NCBI RefSeq assembly: GCF_910592395.1
Contig: NC_088316.1
Coordinates: forward strand, 16,430,001-16,494,000
Direction: 5' to 3'
Source: Lineus longissimus
Lineage: Eukaryota; Nemertea; Pilidiophora; Heteronemertea; Lineidae
Length of the DNA: 64,000 nt
A program made the position numbers and the translations under genes. The first letter of the stretch is position 1, and the number at the start of each line of letters is the position of its first letter. This document shows positions 26,131 through 39,221 of this stretch, in pieces. The notes beneath the pieces were generated by a model. The model saw nothing but the letters and a program-made list of their open reading frames with translations, did not search any database and was not told the origin of the DNA.

Positions 26131-26215
26131 CTTTCCCGGGGGCGGGTACTTTCTCAATCCCAACAAAAAGTCCCTGGGAGCGAAACGACTTGGGGCGAAA
26201 TCGTCAGGGACCGCA
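26131..26215. repeat. Dispersed element with a short tandem motif (copy 2)
   Basis: This is the inverted counterpart of 12250-12385: GTACTTTCTCAATCCC, then AAAAAGTCCCTGGGAGCGAA, then ACGACTTGGGGCGAAA. It lies 177 bases upstream of the MGAT4 start codon and could sit in its promoter or 5' UTR. Confidence 0.6.
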
Positions 26216-26391
26216 ATTCATTCAATTAGATTAGTACAATGTACTTTTCTCCACAACACAAAAGTTCTTGGGGCAGTTGCCCCTTATTTTAATAAGAATA
26301 GCCTTTCTTTAAAAGTTCTGAGCGCGGAAAATGCAATTCTGGACACGTGGTTGAGAATTTGAGAGCAGTTTAAAGGACTTTTTGACTCCTG

Positions 26392-29300
26392 ATGAGAGTA
26401 TACAAGAAAAATGTGGCGTTATTCGCAGTGGTGCTTTTCCTTGTGGGTGTCACTTGGGTTGCAGTTCTTACTGGACCAGGTAGGCCTATATTTAATTTAT
26501 ACTTCCCTCTTTCTCAGTTTCTGCGTCTTTTGAACTGGAGTTTGTTTTAAATTTTGTTTTACCAGTAAATTTTATTAGTTGTGACATAGCCTAGTTCTTT
26601 CATTATTAATTCATCGCATGCTCTAAACATAAATAGAAAGTCAAAAGAAGTAGGTCGATGTAAGTGTGGTACAGTGGTATACATACATCCACAACATTGT
26701 ATTAGACCTGTCCTTGAGATCAGTAGGTTATTGGATGGCGATATACGCATAGTAATGTAGAATCTTAGGTATTCCTTTCAGATTGAAATAGATTGTTCAT
26801 CTTGCCCCCCACTGGCACATGTACATTGGAACCTCCCTTAGCAGACACATCTCTAATAAGGACAACCTCTCTATTAAAGACACTAGTTTTGGTCCCAAAT
26901 TGGTTGTTTCCATTCAATTTGACCTCTCCAATCAGGACACCTCTCTATAAAGGACAGCACTTGTCAGTCCCGAGGGTGTTCTTAATAGAGAGGTTCTTAC
27001 TGTATATGAGCCTAGGTGTGGGCTACTCTGAATATTTGTTGAATATCTGTGAATTATATGTTGTATTACAACTCTTAAGTGAAATTTTGAAAAGTTAAAC
27101 TTATCAACCTAGGCATTCACACTCAAGAGCCCTCTCACTAGTCACAGCCTCATCATTAACGGAGAATTTATTCATTAACAGGGATGTGACATACTAGATA
27201 TTATCAGATATCCACTACTCCCTTATAACTGATATTATCTATATGAAGGATACACATTAACCGCTTATTATGATATATTGTGGCACTGAATGCTAGACTA
27301 ATGATCTACTCAGTCATATGTACTTATGCAAGTCTGTTGTAGCCAAACTTATCTATAATTTAACAGTTGGTGTTTTCTGATAAGGTGCATTGTCAGTATG
27401 ACATTCTGTTGGCATAATCATTATTTATTCAAAAGTAACCTGAGCTGTAAAGCCTACATGAAAATGGGTGTCCTTGCGTCTAACAAATTAATTTCTAAAT
27501 TTTGGTCAGGGGGGCCTGAATATTATAATTTTTTACCTTTTTGTGTCCCATATCTGCATGAAAATCGTAAAAATGTTATCAGATCTCGAGGAGAGGGGGG
27601 CAGTGGCATATATTGTAAGGGTTTTTGCCAGCATACGTACATGTACCTTTATTTCTTGGGTACAATACATGTACAGGAGAACCTCTCTATTAAGGACACC
27701 CTCGGGACTGACAAGTGCTGTCCTTAATAGAGAGGTGTCCTGATTAGAGAGGTCAAATTGAATGGAAACAACCAATTTGGGACCAAAACTAGTGTCCTTA
27801 GTAGAGAGGTGTCCGCTAATGGAGGTTCCACTGTATATGCTTTGGGAGGGGGCCAAAAAAGTAAACCCGTTCCAGATGAATTTTATCACGGTTGTCAACG
27901 AAAATTCACATTTCTATGCATAATATACATGGATAAGTTGTAACATCTGGTAAACACATTTCTAGGTATGCAAAAAAAATTTTCGCTCAATTTTCTTGAG
28001 GGTGGGTAAAACATAACTCTGTGGCAGTGACCAAGTTGTATATAAATAAAGTTTATACTGGTTACTGACCCCTTCTTTATATTAGTACTCTTGAAACTTG
28101 GACCCCTCAGTGACTTTGAATCCTCTGGGAAATGTAAAGCCTAAAGGTCTATGATGTTTATTGAATCTTACAAACCTTGGAATGGATTATTAACAGCAAC
28201 TTTTGACTGCTTTATTTTTGATTATTTTATTTTATATTTTCCCTTCAGACATGAGTCAGGAGCAACTGCTCGAAACAAGGCTATCAGAATTGAGGGATCG
28301 CCTTCAGTTTGCCAATGCCTTGAACCAAGAGAGAGAAAATGATATAATGGCCTTAAGAAAACAATTCCACATCCTGAGAAAACAGCTCTATAATCTCTTG
28401 CCACATAACGGTACAGGGTAAGAAAATATGCCCAAATTACTTATTCAGTTCTATCGGATCCATAAAATTCCTTTTGTTCAGCAGCAAGAAACATGAACAT
28501 GCAAAGTCATGTATTTGTACTTTGTCAGTACCAGTAAACGTTGTCATTCAATCCGAGTCGCCAAATATTGGGTTCAATCGTATTTGGTTTGTTTAAATAA
28601 ATTAAGGCTGGGTCTTCTTGTTGAATAGAAATAGAATAGAATATAACTCCTGGGGTCTTCTTGTTGAAGACATAGGCTGGATCTTTGTAATGGATAGATT
28701 ATAGCTGAATCTTCTTGTCGAATAAATCAAAACTTCTGTATCATATTCTCTTGTTGAAATGCTGTATATTTCTTCTGTTGTTTTTCAAAGCTGCATCATT
28801 TGTTGCAGGTTAGGCTCAGTCGCTACTCTACTCCCCTTAGAAGTGCGGCAGCTCCTTGGTAACCTCTCATACAGCAACTCAGACATCCAGCCACCAAGTA
28901 TCTTTCATGTCTTGCCTCATCTTGTTGGACACCCAGAGGGCCTCCAGCCAGCATTTAAATTATCTCAGGATAGAGTTGGAGGTAGGATGAAAACAATGAT
29001 TCAAATAAACAGCCTGTCAAGAGAATATGGAGCAGACCACTGACATGGCAAATTTTGCCAATATTGATATTTTAGTGGGGTGGTTGCCTCCACAGAATAC
29101 TGTAAGCCATGAAATGTTTGTGAGCATTTAATTTTCACAGACAACCTGCGAGAATGATGCCCAAAGGACATTTGCCTGTGTAATTGCTCAGTGTTAAAGT
29201 TGACTAGAAAACATCACAGCATCGTTTTGAATATTTCAGTGTCAATAGTAATTGGTATCCCAACAATTAAGCGGGATAAAGTGAGTTATCTTCATGAGAC

Positions 29301-32300
29301 GCTGCGATCAGTCATTGATGGATTGAACGAAGAAGAAAAGGAATCTACCCTTATTGTTGTCTTTGTTGCGGAGGTAGGAATTTGTTTTCAACTAGACTTC
29401 TTTCAGCCATTTGTTGCCACGCATCGCGACTGTTAGTGTTATGTTCTCAAGGGGTCCTCTATCACATACCTCAATTTGGTGAAGCCCAGTAGAATGCAAA
29501 CAGTGGGTTAATTAAAGTTAATGGGAGATTGTGAGATCAGCTAATTACATGAATTAGTGTGGTGGTGTTAAAGTGAACTGACAACTCTTCAATCTGATAT
29601 GTGCTAATTGGGCATGGTGTACTTTGGATGATTTAACTCAAAATTAAAGTACCCATTCTTCCGTCTGCAATGCCTGGGCCTATCATAATCATATAGAGAT
29701 ATTTGCCTGTGGTGAAGGTCATAAAAGCAACTCAGGACTGGAAAATTCAGATCACCTTATAATCATGAAAGGCGAAGAGAGTCATTGGCCTCCACGGCTC
29801 AATGATAAGAGGCCTTTTTAGACGCTAAATATTTTTACCTCTCATCATCTGATATTATCCATGCATCATAGTGCTACCCAATTTTTAGCTTAGGCCTCAA
29901 TTAGAACCAATATATATGTGCCTGGTGTAAAGTAGTTTTTCCAAGTTTTGCAATTGCAAGGCCTGTCAGCACCCCTATCATTTGTGCAGCTGTCACCAAA
30001 TTGAATCCCTGTCTCTGATACTGTATTGATTGACCAGCATGTGGCACACACACAAAAGCCATAACTCCTCTTTATGTACCAGTATATTTATATATTACAT
30101 CTGTTCAATTTGGGCATCCTTCTGTCTACACAAGACTATGGAGAGAGGCCTGGTGCTGATCAATGATCCCAGAATGCCAGTCGTTGCAATTCTGGTACAG
30201 AATAGACTTCCAGCCCATGTCAATTTCATCCACAAGGGCTTCTGCATTGTATTGGTCTGATAACCACTGCTGCCACCTTTTGGCAATAAAGTCCCTCATT
30301 TAATCTTGATGAAGGTACCGGTACATGAATCTTAGAAAGGTTGAAACAGCATAATGTTTGGGTTAAATGACATTATGATTGTGCTTGAACATGACTGTCA
30401 TGACAGTGGTTAAACTGTTACTAGTATCAAAGGTATCTTTCTTAATAGTCAGTAACAACAGTTCAGTTTTCACACAGCCCAACCTGACCCTTTCATGTTT
30501 GGTCTGCTTTGTGTCTTTTCAGCCCCTTGATATACAGTACGTCCTCGAGCAAGCAAGCGACCTCAAAAAGTAGTAAGTCAAGTAACTGTTTATTTGTGAT
30601 AACTTTGTAACAGCCAAAAGAAACCTCTACTTCCTCCAGGGGGGGAAGGCAAGCATGACATCCATGCATGACGCTGTGGGAGGAACGCTGCAGGAAGTAT
30701 GAGGAGACTGGTTTCGCCCAACGATACTCTCAGTATATGCCACCATTATCAAATTATTTTATTACTTTTATGGCCTTTTTTCGGGCATCATGACATTTTC
30801 TATCCCTTGAATGTGATATCATTTTATTTTTATTAATCTTATATCCCTCATGTGACATCAGCTGTCTTTTCTCTGACCAGAAGACTAGCCATGTTGTCCT
30901 TGTCAAAAGTCTATACTGATATACATGTATGTTATTTAAATATGAAACATTCTTCTTGGCTTTATATGTGCTCTACCGTAGAAATCAGAAAAATTATTTC
31001 ATCTCGCCGGATGCCATTTTTGTGGGGAATCTCATTTAACACAATGTCCTTTAGGCGTTTGCAATTACCCAGAACAATTAGTGCTAATTGGCTATCAAGT
31101 GGCAATAAACTAAACGTGTCATGTTAACTCTTTCACAGCTCATGGCGGCGGCTCTTGTCCTGCCATGAACACAGGGGGAAATCTTAAGGGATGGGAAGCC
31201 AATCATAGTGGGAATGGGAAATAGTGGTAAACAGCTTACACTACATGCAGCCAGTGTTGTGACAGGGGGCAGTAATCGGTGACAACTTGTGATCTACCAG
31301 TACCAGTACCACCACACTCAGACATGCATCGTGGCCCTGGGGAAGTAGTTTCAGAAGAACAAAACCTGATAGTCCCCTTAAAATACGTTGCAGAATTGCC
31401 CAGAATTGATTCTGTGTGGACGCTGAGGTGTTCATATTGAACAGCTCAAGAGCTATATCAGCAAGCATTCGTCCATCAAATCTGTTGCTATCTGATTGTG
31501 AGACGTCAGTTTGTTTGCCTCATTCATGTAATGGATTATGTGTACATAGCAACGCCTTAAGATTGAATGACGGAGTGTATCACATATTGTGGTGTCATTA
31601 AAAATTGTATCATACGTGTATTCAATATCCAAGTAGGAGGAAGTGTGGTTCTGGGGCTCTGGGACACCTTGCAAATTGGAGGCGTATGGCATCAACCTTT
31701 CAATCATGAATGCCAATTACGATTTTTACTTGAAAATTGAAACTGTAACAGTAGAATACAGTTTTTGGTTGAATGGCGCATACAGTTATAAAATGAGTCT
31801 GAGTTACAAGTTAATCGAGATGTTGGTAACAATTGGTTATAAGTTCTGCCTTGCATTGTTAACCAACTAATTTCCATCCCTCTTAATCTTTGTATTTCGC
31901 AAAGATTTCTGAAAATGTAAAATTTTCATATCACACATAACAATAACATACAGGCATTATGGTATTTGTGATCGGGACTGTACATTTTAACAGATAGTTG
32001 GAGGTGGTATACTGGTAGACCCATAGCATTGATGGTGTCTTGAGATTGTGGCAGGTGAATTATATCTATAACTGATTACATATCTGAGAAGGGAAAGGTG
32101 TCATGCCTATACAGACATCTCCATTCAAGCTAGTTTATCAATACTGCATGAATTGTTTATAAACACTTGATAAAGGTATGATTTTCCGTACCTCTCATCA
32201 GTGACTTATTATTTCCTTCAGTATTGCTTATGCCAAGCCCCGACCATTTCACAAAATATATAGAAGACATGTTGCAGTTTTTGATTTTAAGGAAGATCTA

Positions 32301-35300
32301 AAACTCACAGATGATGAGGACATATTACATGGGGAATAAATAACCCAGGAAAACAAGGGCCTAGTAAGCTAACTTGGGAACGTAGATACTCACCCAATTG
32401 ACACCATTTCATATTACATCATATTGTAGTAGAACCTTTCTATAAAGGACACCCTTGGGACTGACAAGTGCTGTCTCTAATAGAGAGGTGTCCTGATATG
32501 ATGAAAGAGGTTAAATTGAATGGAAACAATTTAACCCATTAGGAGCAAAATAGTGTCTTTAAAGGAGAGGGTGTCCTAAATAGTGTCAAAAGGGATGTTC
32601 TACTGTATTATCTAATTGTCTTTTCCAGTTTCCCAGCCGCTGTAAAGTCAGGCCTGTTAGAATTGATCTCACCTCCTGCACCATTCTACCCCCACTTTGA
32701 TTCCATTAAACTCTCACTTGGGGATCCCAAAGAGAGGGTCAGGTAAGTCGACTGAAATTTTCCCAAATCAAGCCTGATCGCACTTCCCAGTAACAACATC
32801 AGACAATCGGTGTTCCCGAACAGTTATGGTGTGGTGATTCTGTTCTCTTGTTTAAAGCGAGATGCGATTAAAAATTCTTGTCTGCAGTGGTTAAGCCTCT
32901 CAAAACGTGTGAGCTTCGTTTCATTTGCTCTTGAATCATAGGTGGCGGACCAAGCAAAATCTTGACTATGCTTTCTTGATGATGTATGCAAGGAGTCGGG
33001 GGACATACTATTGCCAGGTAGGACATTTTATATGAATATGCATTTTCTTGTCTTGTGATCTATCCATCGGGCCAGCTGTCTGTCTATGGTTTGGATGATG
33101 TGTCTGAATCCAGGCATGCTGTGTTTCTAAATTCATTCTTTCTAGATCTTGCAAAGGAGGACTGTCTCATGGTACAACTTGTGACGTTTGCTGAAGAATA
33201 TCTGTTCCATCTCCATTTCAGCTAGAAGATGATGTGATTACCAAACCAGGTTTTGCCTCTGTGATGAAAAACTTTGCCTTGAATCAGAAAACTGAGGATT
33301 GGTTTATATTAGAATTCTCATTGTTAGGATTTATAGGTGAGTGTAAGAAATGGTATAAGTGAGGTTTGTGCCCTTGGGTAAAGTACTTGCCCTGATGACA
33401 GGTACTCTATCATTCGGACGATGCATTGATCATTTCGGGATATAGCATGTAACAAGATGAATCATGTGCATGAAAGCAGGGTTTAGCATCTGTGCATCTT
33501 TATGATAAATCATAGAAATGCCTATCACAATCGATACAATAGTGAATAACGTGTTCAATATACCAGGAGTTGTCACTATTTTCCTGCTTTATTGTTGATG
33601 CAGCAGCTGATCATAACAGTTGTTGTCTAGCGGAAGCCCCTTGCAACTTCTGCTTTTTCACAATAACGTGGTATAGAAGCTCAAGATAAAGTAATTTGTC
33701 ATTGATTTTCACCAATTACATGTAATTGTCTTTTTTTCATCCCTCGGTAAAGAAAACTGGTATGTCTGTTTGTTCTTGTGCTGCTGATGACTGACTTTTA
33801 ACACACTGCTGTAACTGTTGTTTCTTGTAAGTCATGTTGATAAAAAACTCACTTTTAATCATAAATCACAAGGGTTGTTTGAATGTAGATGCACTATAAC
33901 TCCTTCACAGTGTAATATTTTTCACATCACATGAAGATACGGGCCTTAGAGCTTGTGCGATGACGACACTTTTGAGTGGCAGTTCACCATGCTGACGTCC
34001 TTCATTGAGGGATTACCCAGTCCACACAAATAGATACAGAGTTCTTGTGTTATCAGGAGAGTTCTTGGATCATCAGAAAGTGTGAACAGACTATTGATAG
34101 AAAACTTGTGCACACTTTCGGTTGAATATCTGCAGCGCTCGGTAGACAGGAACTCTGCAACTATCATTAGTGCCGGCTAAGTAATAACTTCCGCTACTTT
34201 TTGCGTTTGATTTTTTTGCTTCTGAAGGCTGCCTACTTAGCTGAAAGGGCAATGTCATACTGGGTACACCTTAATCATACCTAGGATAAATGTTGTGTGA
34301 CAAAATTAGTCTGGATGCCCTTCAGTCTATCAAACTATATGATAAGTATGACATCATCAACCAGCTTAAACCTGGGCTATAGTGTCCGCACCTGAGTACT
34401 GTTCGGTAGACTGTACCCAGGCTATACCTCTGTCACACAACATATCTCCTCAGTATCTTTCAGGGGTACCCGGAACAACCTTTTAAAGCCCGAATACACA
34501 TACACTGTACATGTAGTAACTCAATCTTGTCGTTAAGTTAAACACGCGTCACATTCCTAAGCCAAATGTTAACAGTAGACAGGAGTTTTAAAGGGCTATG
34601 CTACTCGTTACAAATTTGTAATATGAAATTGAATTTGATATTCTTCAATTGTGTGAATACACATTGAATATTATAAACATGAACGTGGCTGGAACAACAA
34701 CACATGTTCTCTATAATATATTGTCAACAAGGTGAGATATCTGGTTACTCTACTGTGGGAGTGTTAATTGATTCCTATTTACTTGTACTTGTCAATGCAC
34801 ACGAACTGCATAGGCCTTTAAGAATGATCTATTGATCCCGTGCTGATTGCAGTTTGTCACACCATCGGTAGATCATGTATCGTTCATTATTAGTCGTGCA
34901 GATGTGACACTCCTAATCCAAAAGGTCAATTGTAAGCCTTTTGTTTAGAAAAATGATGTGAGTGAAGGGTGAGCCCTTGATCCGATGCTGATTGCTGTTC
35001 ATCGCACAGTTCTACATCAGGTTTTAATCCTTGGAAACGCTTCTTGTGTGTGCATCTCAAATTATCTGCACTCATGCTTTCAGAGCTTCTAGTATACAGG
35101 GTGTTCCAAGAAATGCAATTTTACACAAGGTTTATGAATTAGAATTCATCTTATGGCAGCAAAGTAAGCACAATACTGGTCGCTGAGAGGTTTTCGATTG
35201 GGCAAGATTAAGTGTCATTGTATCAATGGTGCATCTATATTGCTTGCGGTCGAGTTATGCAGCCTGGGTAGATTTAACACTTCTTTTGGGAAACACGGGA

Positions 35301-37334
35301 CTCAAACGAAATCTCCAGGATTCCTTTCATACCAACTCTCATGCCTTTCAAGGTGTTGCTGTTCTTTTTTGTTCTTATCAATTAAAAAAATGTCTTCATC
35401 GTCTTGTTTTAGGAAAATTATTTAAATCAAGTGACCTGCCACTAGTCGTTGAGTTCTTCTTGATGTTTTACAAAGATAAACCCATTGACTGGTTACTCGA
35501 GCATCTCCTCTATGTCAAGACATGTAACCCTGAAAAAGATGCAGTAAGTATCTCTAGGAGGCAAGTTCAGCATGATAGTAAAAACACTGGAGTGCTGTTT
35601 CGAAGTGAGCAGAACATATTATAGTGATTGACTTTGGTCAGAAGAAGCAGGAGACCATAGGTCAAGAGGGTTTCCTGGACCAGAGGCACATACGTTGTAC
35701 ATGGGCCTACATGTGTTACATGTCTTTATACCACCTAGGGTTAAACACTGAATATTTACTTCAATTTCTTATCCATTCCAGACTCATTGTGAGCGGATGA
35801 AAAGTGAAATCCGAATCCGATATAAACCATCATTATTCCAACATATTGGCCTCAAATCATCATTGCGAGGGAAAGTACAAAAGTTAAAGGTAAGTTCGCC
35901 TCGTTATTACTGTTTTCAAAGTCCTTCATAGTAGCAGTGGCAGGACCTCTTTCCCAGCATGAGAGGTAACATTGTCTTCAGGAGTGTCACAAGGAGAAGA
36001 TAGTGGATGCATTTTTCACCTCAAAGGTTTGATTCCTGGACTGCACGTACATATGTATTGTGGAGGGAGAATTTTTGTCTCTGACGTGGTATTTGTCACA
36101 GACGGTCGCTTCACTCACTCGTGAAAAGAGATCAGTTGTGACTTGCTCTACCAAAACTAGGCGCTTGTCGCATCTGAACTTGACAGGTTGATACGAACTT
36201 GTTGTTCATTTCCCTATTGTAGACCTTTTGTGAAATCTATTACAAACTGATTTGGTCACATTTCACAAAAGGTCTACAATAGGGAAATGAACAACAAGTC
36301 CGTATCAACCTGTCAAGTTCAGATGCGACAAGCGCCTAGTTTTGGTAGAGCGGGTCACAGTTGACATCATTTGGTTGTTCAATTCCAGGACCGGAGCTTT
36401 GGGAAGATGGCACTCCATCGAGCATACAACAACCCCAGTGCTGAGGTGTCCACAACCCTTTTGGTCTATCAGAAGTATTCCATCGACCGAGCTTACCGTG
36501 GGGAGACATTCTTCTGGGGTTTATTACCCCATCCTGATGATACTGTTAATATAAAGTTCCAGCCTCCGATAGAGATAGAAAAGTGAGTATTGATTAGGCT
36601 GGTGAGATTATGGATTCCTGAATATTGGGAGTTTCATGCAGATTTTCATTCAAGCAAAAAATTTTGTGCGTAAATTTCTTTTATTTGGGCGTGAGAAACT
36701 CCTTGGTAATGGTAGGTAGAAAAAAACACCATGCCCCCTCTGATGGTCAAGCACATGTCTGTTGTGCACAGATAATCTCTAAGTTCGCCAATTTTGGGTT
36801 GGTCTACTGCTGGTACCATATGACGAGTACGTATATCAATGATGTAAAGTATATTTTCACACCAAAAACTTTTTCAGGTTTTTCTTAAAAAGTGGTAACC
36901 GCGAGCACCCTGGTGACCAGTTCTTCAACACCACCATCGAGATTCTTCCACTTGCCCACGTTGACAAACAGGCGGGAGTTCTTACAAACAGTGACAGCCA
37001 AGAGGACTATCAAATCACAGGCGATGGATATCTCATCGTGGGAAACTTCACCGGAGGAGTCGCGTATGGGATTGTGTCGAAAAATGTTGGCTTAGTCAGC
37101 CAGCTTCGTCTGCATGTCCAAAAGGAGAGTCAAAATTGGGTGGTACTAAGTGAGGTAAGTAGAACAGACTTTAGGGATTATAAATCTCTGTGTGCATTCC
37201 CTCTCTGCTTAGAATCCTAGCCACTCCCCTGATCTCATGCTCAAATATTTTATTTTCTCTTTTAGATTTATATCAAGCCTCGTGCCATGTCAACATCCAC
37301 TTCCATTACCAAGAAGAAAGTATCACCATCATGA
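26392..37334 (+). CDS. MGAT4: Alpha-1,3-mannosyl-glycoprotein 4-beta-N-acetylglucosaminyltransferase (GnT-IV)
   Basis: Thirteen exons: 26392-26479, 28249-28417, 28809-28981, 29240-29373, 30523-30572, 32629-32742, 32942-33017, 33222-33336, 35413-35543, 35782-35889, 36389-36582, 36878-37154, 37266-37334. All phases agree; 565 aa, against about 535-550 in vertebrate MGAT4A/B. The enzyme adds a beta-1,4 GlcNAc branch to the alpha-1,3 mannose arm of N-glycans in the Golgi. It is a type II membrane protein: a short basic tail MRVYKKN, a hydrophobic anchor (about 8-28), and a coiled-coil stem (about 31-75). The catalytic domain starts at VSIVIGIPT (about 144) and holds the acidic LEDD motif (269-272), followed by family motifs KPIDWLLEH and NPEKDA. 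The C-terminal lectin-like region includes [11 protein letters not shown] and [12 protein letters not shown]. The start ATG is followed at once by the anchor, so the start is secure. Whether it matches vertebrate 4A or 4B cannot be decided. Confidence 0.95.
26822..27004. mobile_element. TA-flanked MITE family 2, copy A
   Basis: This is a full-length copy in MGAT4 intron 1. Members begin near TACAGTAGAACCTC, end in the complement, and contain CTCTCTATTAAGGACA, TTTTGGTCCCAAA, and TCAATTTGACCTCT. The CAGT terminus with a flanking TA is typical of Tc1/mariner-derived MITEs. Confidence 0.75.
27672..27835. mobile_element. TA-flanked MITE family 2, copy B
   Basis: A full-length copy in MGAT4 intron 1, in the opposite orientation to copy A and 0.67 kb from it. 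Confidence 0.75.
32222..32339 (+). other. Candidate alternative terminal exon of MGAT4
   Basis: After a good acceptor (ATTTCCTTCAG) the sequence stays open for 38 codons in the phase left by exon 5 (ends in TA; this segment supplies T). It reads [16 protein letters not shown] and ends ILHGE before TAA at 32337-32339. AATAAA overlaps the stop (32335-32340). Splicing from exon 5 would give a protein of about 243 aa with anchor, stem and the start of the fold but without the LEDD motif. No similarity to known MGAT4 tails was recognised, so it may be lineage-specific or a chance structure. Confidence 0.35.
32426..32607. mobile_element. TA-flanked MITE family 2, copy C
   Basis: A diverged full-length copy in MGAT4 intron 5, ending just before the exon 6 acceptor at 32628. 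It has the same inner motifs as copies A and B, with small insertions. Confidence 0.7.
36132..36364. mobile_element. Large palindromic element in MGAT4 intron 10
   Basis: Two arms of about 100 bases (about 36132-36236 and 36260-36364) are almost perfect reverse complements, sharing for example CGCATCTGAACTTGACAGG and TCCCTATTGTAGACC. They surround a loop of about 23 bases. The right arm ends about 25 bases before exon 11 (36389), so a transcript hairpin would sit at the branch point and acceptor. Confidence 0.85.
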
Positions 37335-37918
37335 AATCATGCAATGCATTTTATCACTTTCATATACCGGTACGTCATCATCAACATGACGGGTATTCAG
37401 GGGCAAAGTTTACACATGTTTAGTGGTGGAAGAGTGAAATTAATGTGAAACATTTTGTGAGATTCACTTCTAGTTTTGGTTTAGGATATGCATATAGCCC
37501 AGTACGTGTGTACATAGTGGTGATATTCTGAACAGTCTACACTGAAATTGTTAGTGTTTTTTTCTGAACCTCTATACACTGAATCATTATTGTAATTTCT
37601 ACACTGAAATCATAGTGTTATTCTGAACATTTCTACACTGAAATCATTATTGTAATTCTGGACATTTTTACACTAACCCAACATTGTTATAATTGTTCTG
37701 AACCTGCACTGAATGTGATCACAGAAATATGTAGTATGCCTTCGTTACTAGATTAGTATGAACATATCAGTTTGGAATTGTATTGAAGGCGTTTTGCTTC
37801 ATAATGTTTTCACCCTCAAAATGTGAACACAGGTGCTATATACTCTGTAGTTTACTGATCACAACTTTGCCATTACTTATGGTTCTATTCATTTGGTGCT
37901 TGAATGTCCATGTAACCC

Positions 37919-37924
37919 AATAAA
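37919..37924 (+). terminator. Poly(A) signal candidate for MGAT4
   Basis: AATAAA lies 585 bases after the MGAT4 stop and is followed by T- and GT-rich sequence. Other hexamers lie further downstream, for example near 38301, so the 3' end is not certain. Confidence 0.35.
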
Positions 37925-39221
37925 AGTATTTAATCTTATACTTGTACATGTACATGTACTTGATCTGTACATGTATATGTACGTGTATCATTCATCCTTA
38001 TACTCAAAGACTTGCAAGCTTCATGCAATTTTGCTTAAGGGTAGGGCTGAAGAATGTCAGCACTAGTCTTACTTTACTGTGAACCCAAGGGAATCCTGAT
38101 ATTACATATTTGTCTTTTCAGTAGCAAAGTACATGTATTGTCAAGATACATGTATCTCAGGCTTGGTCTTTGTAGTACAATGTATGTAAGGATTTTTTTA
38201 AATGTCACATTTTCTACATGCTTGCCATTCTCTTAAAATAAGACTATAAGTATAAACATAAGAGAAACTTATTGCTGTTAATACCAGAAGGTGCACTTTA
38301 TAAATAAAGAAATCCACTTTTTCACTGTTCTCACTTGATAAAACTTTTGCTGGTGCTGGTTTAAATTGGATCAATTGAATTTTGTAGTCACAGCTACTTG
38401 TAAACGGGACGATCAAAGTTGTGTAACTGTAGATCCCCATATTTTCTAAGACCTGTAATTTTCGAAAAAAAGGTTTGTGTGCATGTTCATGTATACATAA
38501 AGGTGTTCATTATAGCAACTTCTCATTTTCAGTGGATTGGGTAGGTTTCCCCTTGCTTTTGGATGAATGCTTGTGCATGGTTGTTTACACATTTCAAAAG
38601 TCAACAGAATATTATCAGTAAAGATTTTTGAAAACTTATCTTCATCTCACTGCTGATTCACCTGCTTGTACAGTCATTGCTGTTTTATATTCCAACAAAA
38701 ATTTATAGAAGTTCCCAACTTTTTTGTATAGAATGATCTTCAAAGTTTCCTTCCATAGTCATACATATACATGTAGCTGTATTGTCATTAACTTCAAGAG
38801 CTTGATACAAACGCATTTTTTGTTGGGTTGACTTGGCCATGATTTTTGTTAATCGCAAATGTGAAAATAAGAGGTTCAAAAATGTGCATGTTCATAGTAT
38901 CACTGAGATTGGATCGCCTTGAAGAAGAAATTATCCAGTTTTGGAAACATCGTTTTTATTCCTAAGTTAAAATGATTCGATTGTCCTATTATTTACGATT
39001 GATGTTGAAATCTTGATTATGCATTTAATATATGAACCTATGCAAAATTTAATTCATGTATTGTGCATGTAGTTTTGTGTAAAATGTTGATTAATGAAGA
39101 AATGAATATATATTTGAAGAAAAGAATTTGTGTTTCTTAGTTTTTACTCTGTGGTCTAAGTGGATTTACATTAAGATAAGATTTTGAACCGAGAACAAAA
39201 ACAAGGTGGCATACGTAGCTC
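37925..39221. other. Downstream flank of MGAT4, no gene recognised
   Basis: AT-rich sequence with TACATGTA simple-repeat clusters (about 37943-37988). It may be partly MGAT4 3' UTR. No exon chain on either strand. Confidence 0.35.
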
